Below, one piece after another: positions 55,941 through 64,000 of a stretch of 64,000 nt of DNA. Origin of the DNA: Isoetes taiwanensis (taxonomy: Eukaryota > Streptophyta > Lycopodiopsida > Isoetales > Isoetaceae); the NCBI GenBank assembly GCA_021234155.1, contig JAJEKV010000014.1, positions 5,845,563 through 5,909,562 on the forward strand. The letters run 5' to 3'. The first letter of the stretch is position 1, and every line of letters begins with the position of its first letter. A program made the position numbers and the translations under genes. The notes beneath the pieces were generated by a model. That model had not been told where the DNA came from, did not search any database, and worked only from the letters and a program-made list of their open reading frames with translations.

Positions 55941-58900
55941 GTAAGTTAAGTTCAGATTTTGATAGTAAAATGAATTGTCTGTTGCTTAGTATTGAGGCAG
56001 GCTTGGGGCAAAGGTTTGGGTTGGATTGGATTGGATTGGTGGGACAACCATATTCAAGGTGTATTTCTAGGCATCCTATTCAGGGCATATTTGTAGGCAT
56101 CCCATTCATTCTGCCCTCACAAGAAATATAAAAATGGTAAGGGCGTGCTTTACATTTTTGGATGGCCTTATACACGATACGTTATTTGCATGCCATTTTC
56201 GGCAAGGGGAATGGAGGTTTATAGTGTTAACTACGTTTTGGCAGCACAAAAAGAATTGACCAATATGAAAGGACTGAGTTGAAAACAAAAGACAAGTCAA
56301 AACCTGGGTTCTAAGGAATGGTTTGGTGCAAATAAAGAAATGAGGATCTAAAGTGTTAGGCTATCCACCCAAGAAAGTGAAGAGATGCATGCATGCCATC
56401 CATGCTGGTTATATGTCGTCTAGACTGACAATGACTATAATATCCAGTCATATGGTGCTTATATTTGTAAAGCTTTGACATATTCGTAAAGCTTGACATC
56501 GATGAAATTATTGGAGTGCAAAAATGTCTTAATGTGCTTATTTGGCCTTTGTTTGTCATACATTAAATGTGTTTGCTACACATGCGTTATCCCAATTTAG
56601 GCTTCAACAACATCGTTGTTGCTTAGATAATTAATTGACTGAAAATGCTGAGAACAGCTCCTCTGCTAGAATAGTAAACATTAGTGCAGAATTTATAATG
56701 TGACAGATTGACAAGGCTGGTATGTTTGTGCTAAGCAGTATCAAGTTCCACACTATATACATAAAACTTTCCATGTCTCCTAAGATCACGTCTTGACACA
56801 ATCTGCAGATAGCTACTACATCTATACCTAGTATGTAGCTACATTTGCGAAAGTTATGCCCCGGTAAAAAAAATGGCTATATTTGATACATGGTATGTAG
56901 CAACATTTGCGAACTTTGGCATTAAGTTACATGTCTTCCTTATAGACCTTTATCTATGAGGGGAACTATTGCCAAAGCTTTGAAACACTAGATTCCATCC
57001 AATATAAAGAAAAAAAGAACAGAAAGATTTGAAGAAAAAAAGAAGACCGTGAAAGGGCAAGTAGTTAGATTAGCTTCCTAAAGAAAGGAATAAAGATCAA
57101 GTTCCATTTTGCAGAATTGCGTTCACATATCATAATATGACAAACAACCATATAAGTGCAAAAGTGACTTAGATGTTGTCTTAGATTAGAGAGATTTTCT
57201 TTGTTGGCATCTATAAAGCTTAAGAATACGCAGCAAAATTGACTATTTTGTAGCTTCATATAGTCTTCATCATTTTACATGCATAGGAAAAGGAAACATA
57301 TGGCAACATTTCTAGTTACCCTTATGGCTGATGAAATCATGGTTAATGTACATCATATTTTTACTTATTATTTTAGAGAGATACTCTCCTAAATATACAA
57401 TAATTTGGCGTTAAGTTTAATCTCTTACATATACAATGACACAGCGTAAGTTGTCAAGGGCAGTATCCATTTTTTGATTAGCAATATAGACCACATGGTT
57501 TTAAAAGAATTGAGGCATTTTTTTGTTAATTGGTTCCTTGATTGGTAGTATAGCAATATAGACTGCATGGCCTAAGCATTGAGCATTTCTAATTAGTTGG
57601 TTCGTTAGCTACCTCACTTAATTACTTACTAAAAAATTTCCAATTTGAGGTTGGTTGTCAATTATTGGCCAATATATGAAGATTAATGCAAAAGCAACTA
57701 ATCATTTTGTTTAATACCAACAAATTGTGTTGTGCATGCATGTCACATAATCGCTACAGAAGTGTGAAACAATTTTGTCTTTTACATAACAAGATGAGAA
57801 CACTTTCACAGACATACATTTGAGATGCATTATACTTTTAATGCATCTAATTTACAACAATAAGTAGAGATGGTTAAGCAACATCTCGAGTCTGTTATGA
57901 ATCATTACCATGAGAATGCATGCAGAACCAAGGGAATCACTCGGAGAGCTCCCAATATTTCATGCAACTCCTAATGAATAACAATTAGAATGTTTATATA
58001 CACATGCACTCTACCATGTAATTGCTTGGTCATATACATTGCCAAGATTGAGGCAAGCAACTCAACTCCAACAAAACAACTGTGTACACATGATAAGGTT
58101 TAAACAATTATCTCAACTCCTCTCCACTCCTCTAAGCTGGATACCAATGAAAAAACAACCCCCTCTCACAACAAGCCTGTTATCAATCAGCTATCAATCA
58201 GCAGGGTCTAAATCATGTTGTTTCTGTTCAACCATGTAAGTGCTAATCTTTGGTTACTAGAACAAAAAAAGCTACTACCAAGTGAACCACAGTTAGTTGC
58301 ATATCCTTAAACAGATAATAAAATTCAGTACCTGAAACCACTTGATGTCTACCATTTAGACTTTGTAATAAGAAACTGGGTTTGTGAAACTGGAGGCAAA
58401 CTTCCAAAACTCTGCCCCTAACCTTTAGAATCTTTGCAAGACTTCTCGTGTCCTTCATGGTAATCCTATCGTGCAAAGTATCCTCCTGGCTTTCATTTGA
58501 GGGTTTGCCATGAAGCAAAACTTTAGCCAAATCTGCTAAGCTGACAATTGTGATCCACAAAAAATTTGAGATCTATAGTCAAAGTATCAGCAATTATATT
58601 ATTTTGCCTACAAACTACATTACGCACACTGGAGTACACTTCAAGGCTTCATGAGTGGCTGATAGAGGATGTGCCCTCTATAAATGATGCCAATCTGTTA
58701 ACTTCTACATTTCCCCGGTAAAGAATCTTCAACAGTACCAGCAGTACGTTGACATGATGGAAATTCCATTTCAGAAATAAGACTAATACTCATGTTCGCC
58801 GATGTTTAAAGAAACTGAAGACTTGGAACCAATCTGGCCCAGAATTCAGTCCTATGCCACTAACATCAATTATACCCTTATGTTATTGTTTTGGCAGGCC

Positions 58901-59480
58901 ATCAATGTTGCAACAACCGTGTTTTACTCAAGGTGCAGCCCCATAGTCCGCTTTCCTCTAGTCTGCAAACATCATAGTCCTTTTTAGCAGCTTTTTAGTA
59001 TATCCAAGTAAGGAAAAACCAAGATGGTATAAGTAAGAAAATTCTGACAAATCTATGATTTTCTAAAGCGGAGGATATTTAATTATAGGGCATAGAAATT
59101 TTGTGGGCCTCGTTATCGCACTATTTATTAAGTTATAAGTCTATTAGGGGCCTGACATCCGGGTGCTCTTCTTTCATTTTATCATTCCATTTAAACCCAA
59201 CAAGAGTTTTCATACTTCAAAATGGAGATAAATGTGGCGCCTAATAGTGAAATAATGGTGCCCTGCTTCTAAATGAAGCAAGACAATTTAGCATATCATA
59301 TTCTAATTTTGTTAGGGAAACAAAAGCAACTTAGTATAGACTTAATATGGATATCAACAATGGGATATAACAGCAACATAGACGTAAAGGATGTGTACTA
59401 CACAATCTACATCTGGACAATTCTGAAAATCTAAAGGTCATGTTTCCTCCAGCCTCTCCTCGGGCTCCAATAATGTTTAC
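55941..59480. other. No gene recognised
   Basis: Long AT-rich stretch. The minus strand at 58243-58560 is open for 105 codons without a recognised domain. It could be intron of genes to either side. Nothing else supported. Confidence 0.45.
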
Positions 59481-59606
59481 CGGTATGTGAGTTGAGTGCA
59501 CCTCCAAAAAAGGAAGAGAATAGTTCTGCATCTAAGGTAGCACTCATGAGCACCAAGCAAAGACCAGGGCGGAGATGCAGTTCCTTTAATATTACCAGAA
59601 GAAAAT
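59481..59606 (-). CDS. Single exon of a DExH-box RNA helicase
   Basis: A 126-bp minus-strand block bounded by TTAATTCAG (acceptor, ends 59607) and GTAAAC (donor, 59475-59480). It encodes [36 protein letters not shown] and a HTG end. This is motif III (SAT) with flanks of the DEAH/DExH family, close to plant DExH1/DExH3-type helicases (DFLLIILRDLLPRRPDLRLILMSAT...HIPG). The exon has no stops and correct splice borders, but I found neither the preceding Walker/DExH exon nor the following one, so the gene may have long introns or be a captured exon. Confidence 0.75.
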
Positions 59607-60823
59607 CTGAATTAAGAGAGAAAAAGTGAGTGAGGTAAACTACAATCCACACTGGAAATTTTAACCTTCATTCATGTAGAATAACATGGGTTACACCACT
59701 CAAGATTGGATCTCCTAAAAGTTGCCTCAACAAAAACGCAAATGTGTATTTCTTTCTTCCATTCCTTCTAAACGTACTTGATAACCTATCTGCAAGTAAG
59801 CAATGGGCAGGGTGGACGGAGCATCAAAAGATGTTTTTGTTATTATATCTTAATAGAAAAATAGAAAGATAACATTATCTGCCTTTACTATAATTATTGC
59901 AATGTAAATTCTTGTCTGTTGCACATTAGAACCTCTGTTCATCTTTGCCAAACTCAAAACAAGAACGATCTATGACGCTAGAATATGCATACACTTGCAT
60001 CTGCCTGCATTTTCTAGTCCAACCACGTTGTCGTAGACCATCACATATAAAGCCAAATAAGCATTTTTTGGCTTCGTCTTTTGGTCATTCAAGAACAGAC
60101 CAGGGACCAATATGCCAATGTTCAGCAAATCTTTTGATTTTGGCATGGACTTCCATGATTCTCCTCAGGCAATTGCGACAGGGTCTAACAGTAATCAATA
60201 TTGTTGTAGCAACGATCTTGTTGATGGCCACGGATTTAATCAATAGTATGCTTTTAGAAGAAAATGATGTGGCAAGGAAATCTATGCTTGGAGTTTTCAA
60301 ATCATATAAATCTGGCAGGTGGAGAACTAAAGAATCAATGATTCTGAAGCAGCCTCCAACCAAAATTTCATTAAAAAGGATGCAAACTGACTGGAGGAGA
60401 TATTCAGATCCTCACTTCGAGCTGAAATTCTTTTTCGTATATTGCTTTTGTTAGACTTTTCAAGCCCTTTTATATCCATGAAGTAGACAGCTCCAATTGG
60501 CAACCCTGAAAATACAAATTAGTAATGCATTCTTTCACAAACCCATTTCCAATCAGATCGAGATGAATAGAAGCGGTTGGGAATATTTTGATGGTAGAGT
60601 AACTGAAGATCTGATTAGTATAAGCTTATATACTGGCAATGAGCTTACAAATTTACCATGTATAATGAATCTCATCTAGTTTCTCATATCTGTCACATAT
60701 TAACTCAGCAAAAACAATAGGCCTTCCATTCAGGCATAACAAAGGCATATTCGAATGACTTGACCTGTAGCCTATTCATGCAGAAGTTGAAACACGATAA
60801 GAAATAATCTGATACAAAGCCAT
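59607..60823. other. No gene recognised
   Basis: AT-rich. The plus strand at 59945-60454 is open for 169 codons but has no recognisable domain and low-complexity composition. Possibly intron. Confidence 0.4.
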
Positions 60824-60838
60824 GACCTTTGCCCTTCA

Positions 60839-61648
60839 CAGCTATTGCTGCATTGTTGCCACAGGATTTTGGTCCACAGATTGAGGTAGTCGTATGGGGT
60901 TGCCATCAGGATATCCAGCCAGGGCGGTTTGTGTCTTCTGTGTATAAATTGCTTTTGCATTCTGAAGTCCTGCCTCCATCTAACAGGTGGCATCTTCAGG
61001 TCCCTCAGCCACAATGGAAAAGTGTTTGGATATGGGTATGGGATAAGCTGCTTCATCCCAAAGTAGTAGTTTTGTGGTGGCAAGTGATCCATAGATGCCT
61101 CAGAGTCAATAGGTTAGTCCATAAAATGGATAATCGGATTTCAGAGCTCTGTCCTTTATGCCAGCAAAGGGTTGAGAGTGTTTTTTCTTGTGTGAGCGGC
61201 TTCGGCAGGCATGGTCTTGGTTGTTGTCCCTATTTGGCACGTCTCGATCTAGCCAGCAAATTTTGCTTGCTATCTATCCTGATGCTTGGCCCAAACTACG
61301 GAAACGAGCTTTTCATCTCGCATGTGGCTGGTTTTTATGGTCAATCTGGAAGAGAAGGAGGTTGTTTATCTTTAAGGGCGTAAATACTGCAGATGAGATT
61401 GCTCTTCGGTGGGCGCAAAATAAAATTGTTATGGCTTACAATTGTTCTTCTCTTGATCAAGAGAAGAAAGTACTGATCTGGCATACTTACCTTCAGATTC
61501 ATTCTTTTGCATAGGCAGGTGGTTGTGCTCAGTTGGATCGGTTTGTCCACTGGGGTTATAATCCTGTCTTTGCATTTTATGTTGCTCTAGTTTTTAGTTG
61601 GTGAATAAAGCTTGTCATCCTTCAAAAAAAAAAAAAAAAAAAAAAAAA
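60839..61648 (+). mobile_element. LINE D, 5'-truncated insertion with 15-bp target duplication and poly-A
   Basis: GACCTTTGCCCTTCA occurs at 60824-60838 and again at 61649-61663, directly after an A25 tail. Between them is the 3' end of an L1-type LINE on the plus strand. Its zf-RVT domain reads KLLHPKVVVLWWQVIHRCLR and ELCPLCQQRVES, then LRQAWSWLLSLF and the conserved tail ending HTYLQIHSFA (stop at 61512-61514). A 1-base change in the T-run at 61181-61186 shifts the frame. Insertion by target-primed reverse transcription is certain from the structure. The clean duplication suggests it is fairly recent. Confidence 0.95.
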
Positions 61649-61663
61649 GACCTTTGCCCTTCA

Positions 61664-62068
61664 ATAAACAAAATGTGGAAAGCCTATGGTCTTTTTATCT
61701 GCAAATGTCTAGAGATAACAAATGCCCGATTCCTGCAGAATAACTATTAAGACAGGAAAGGCAGAAAATATGTACCTCTTGGCACGAAGCCACCACCAGA
61801 CTTCCCAATAGAACTCAAACAAGAATTTTCATATGATTTCTAATTTTCCAGACCACAACAGGATTCGAAAATAAGGAATCCAATGATGAAGATTAAATTG
61901 TTGATGATGTGGCAAACATGTGAACAGTCTAGAACTGTACAAATTGTTGCAGGGGAGGTTAGGCAAGCCTGGTAACTACTAAAATTGGCTAAAGTAAGAA
62001 AATTATGTCAAACCAGCATCAATTCCTGCAGGGCAATCTATCAGAATAAATGCACAAATAAGGCTTAC
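61664..62068. other. No gene recognised
   Basis: AT-rich, likely intron or intergenic. The region before the LINE (60824) continues here. Confidence 0.4.
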
Positions 62069-62319
62069 AAAATCTGATCTCGATCTAGTTTACTAGCAAG
62101 CTCTTCATTATCATCTGGAAATCTCATTATTTTCACTGCAACAGGCAAGCCATGGTAGATTCCTTCATAAAACAGGCTACCATAGAACAGGCTATATGTA
62201 CCCTGCAAATTTCAACCCTAAAATAGTTCTTTCATATCTATCGTCCAATCGTCAGCCTCTCCCATTGCTTCTTCATCACCGAAGGGCTCCAGATACCTAG
62301 ACCAGGAAATACAGTGCTT
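62069..62319 (-). pseudogene. Raf-like (HT1-family) protein kinase exon relic
   Basis: Minus-strand translation gives CISWSRYLEPFGDEE, DDWTIDMKELF, two stops (TAG and TGA at about 62213-62227), then GTYSLFYGSLFYEGIYHGLP and VAVKIMRFPDDNEELASKL, ending at a donor GTAAGC (62063-62068). HT1-type Raf-like kinases read ...EWTIDxSQLFIGNKFASGAYSRLYHGIYKxxPVAVKIIRxPDDDE. So this is the pre-kinase linker plus ATP-binding subdomains I-II with the VAVK lysine. A 15-bp tandem duplication (CCTGTT(C/T)TATG...) doubles LFYG/LFYE. No intron long enough to remove the stops fits, so a pseudogene is likely. No later kinase exons were recognised. Confidence 0.75.
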
Positions 62320-64000
62320 CAAATCCTTCCCTTTCTTTATTATTTTGCCAATGTAGGGCCTTGGAGGTGAAATAGTAAGCTAAGATTATGCATGCAGGCA
62401 TGTAGAATAAACTGATTAAAACCAAACAATTACCGAGCTAAAGAAATTCCGAGCTGAAGTTGGGTCTCCATGGCTACAGCCGATTGTGAAACACTCAGGT
62501 TACTGCTTCTAGATGATATGGGTAGCTAACAGGGTCTTCAAGTAACGGAGAAGGGAAGACAAAACCCAATTGTCGATCAAAGAATATGGCGGAAGAGAGA
62601 ATTTCCTTAGATTTTCTATTTTTCGTAGCTGTAGATGAAGAAATTTAACAAATCATACCAGATAGAAGCAGTTTGATGAGAAATTTGGCGGCCTGCTCTG
62701 GTCGTTGGAGGTTTGGTTGTTAGGGCCGGAATGGTCAGGGTCGCGGCCGAAGGAATTACCTGGCTTTTATATTTTTTCTAACCGTCGATTCATAAATTAA
62801 AAAATCTAACAGTTGAGATGAAAAAAAACTGACGTGGCAAGACACGTGGCATAGCTAGAAACTCAGAAAAGTGGGCAGCTCGGGTTAGGCAACCCTGCTA
62901 AAAAATAGATAGAAAAAAAAATGAGACTAACGAGGCTGAGAACCCAAAAGAGCTGTATTTTAGAGCTAGGAAAAAAATATTATAAAGTAGAGCTAGATTT
63001 TAGAACTAGAAACAAAATATCTACATCTATATATAATATTAATGGAAAAATAAGAGGATAATATGTGCAGCATCTTGACTGTTGACCTTGTTGTATGCGA
63101 TAACTTCTATTATAGGCCATTAAAATATGGACAGTTATTTCTTCACTCGCGCGACCCTCTACATGCCGCTCTGTTGTCCAAAAACATCTTACCTGCTAAT
63201 CTACCTCTGCTGGCGACCGTCCAGAGGAGATTGGGTTTCATTTGGATTGGATTGAACATGCCATTTTCATTTTCTACTTTGGTGGTTTTCTTTATGGTTT
63301 TTTCCATCATGGGCATTGATCGACACCAAATCCATTGACATGTAGGGCACATGGTCTTTCTATCTGCACTATGGATCATAGCCATTGCTATGGCTTCAAT
63401 GGGAGTCAAATACCTGTTTGATCAGGGCTAAGTTTAGGACAGAGACAACGTTCTCCCCATCTAGGGAATGGACTAGCGAAATCGTATTTTTCTTCCACAC
63501 TCATGAATACAAGAAGAAGACCATGGCATCTAATCATGATTGTTAGAGGACCGCATACTGTAAGACAACATTCTGATTTCTGTCATTTTTCTTTCCAAAT
63601 ACTTGTATTCATATGAAGTGATAAACATCAGACAGCTTGAAGATACCTTTCAGGACAAAATGCTATGGCCCAGTTGTCATTAAGGTATGAAATTATATTT
63701 AAGTGTCTGTTCTTTAGTGTAATTCTTCTTACTTGATGGGTTGAGGCTGTTTTGGTCTTCAGGTCTTTACCCAATCAAGGCTTGACAACACACTCAGATG
63801 TGCAGAAATTATGGGACAGCGGGGCATATCCATGCCTAAAAATATGTTTATTTTCTACTAAAAAGATTTAGAACACAACAAGATCTGGGATGTTGTAGGA
63901 GATTGCAGTCCTTGGTGGGTCACAGTGGAGAGGAATCACTGGCCATTTTGAATGACCATTTGATTTAGCAGTTCTCCTCTTGTGGAAGTTTTATGGAATC
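62320..64000. other. No gene recognised
   Basis: Some GC-richer sequence near 62730 could be a 5' region, but no coding similarity was found. A plus-strand open stretch at 63063-63338 has a hydrophobic patch and no known domain. AT-rich to the edge. Confidence 0.4.

Overview
This window is nuclear DNA from a land plant with a large, repeat-rich genome. Recognisable plant gene families are present: an oleosin with its proline knot, and fragments of an ERECTA-type receptor kinase, a trihelix factor, a PLS-type PPR protein, an ERD2-like receptor, a Raf/HT1-like kinase and a DExH helicase. The PPR wording and the mix of element types make me favour a fern or another non-angiosperm, but I cannot prove that from the sequence. 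Most of the window is nested transposable elements and gene relics. Only the oleosin region and two exon-like patches near the right edge look like possible host genes. No rRNA, tRNA or CRISPR array was seen.

Layout. 1-9250: LINE A on the minus strand, split inside its reverse transcriptase by a young Copia element (175-5948, TSD CATAG). 9263-9985: a fragment of the T repeat family described below. 10005-13090: LINE B, minus strand. 13.1-16.7 kb: nothing recognised. 16.75-23.9 kb: a trihelix-like gene interrupted by transposon T1 (17239-23617), which is itself interrupted by a gag-only LTR element (19164-22675, TSD ATAGG). 24.1-24.65 kb: a TIR element of the M family. 25.9-28.4 kb: ERD2-like and PPR relics. 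29.1-32.5 kb: TE-type coding sequence ending in a multi-exon Ulp1-like protease. 32.9-35.4 kb: two minisatellites. 36.4-39.5 kb: a badly broken minus-strand gene with transposase-like motifs. 39.7-42.0 kb: LINE pieces. 43.2-49 kb: a minisatellite, several foldback/TIR elements and the oleosin gene. 52.5-53 kb: a second M element with long inverted arms. 53.1-55.9 kb: an ERECTA-like exon interrupted by transposon T2 (53138-55740). 59.5 kb: a helicase exon. 60.8-61.65 kb: a LINE insertion with a 15-bp TSD. 62.1-62.3 kb: a Raf-like kinase relic.

The main discovery candidate is the T family. Two related ~2.5-2.9 kb elements have termini TTAA-CACTAG...CTAGTG-TTAA. Each sits inside a protein-coding exon, and removing the element plus one TTAA restores that exon's reading frame exactly. 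This supports TTAA-specific insertion by elements whose termini start with CACTAG, a combination I cannot assign to a known superfamily. The elements are filled with diverged modules marked by GGACCA..TGGTCC palindromes about 335-340 bp apart, and one copy carries a MULE transposase fragment. Second is a row of four small hairpins with compensatory base changes in the 3' non-coding part of the gag-only retroelement. Third is the 36-39 kb relic, whose motif order (DFxENY, DDxxHD, SDGCAAQFKS, FFGSxHGKG) suggests an uncharacterised DDE-like family.

All alignments were made by eye. Exact boundaries and divergence counts should be read that way.
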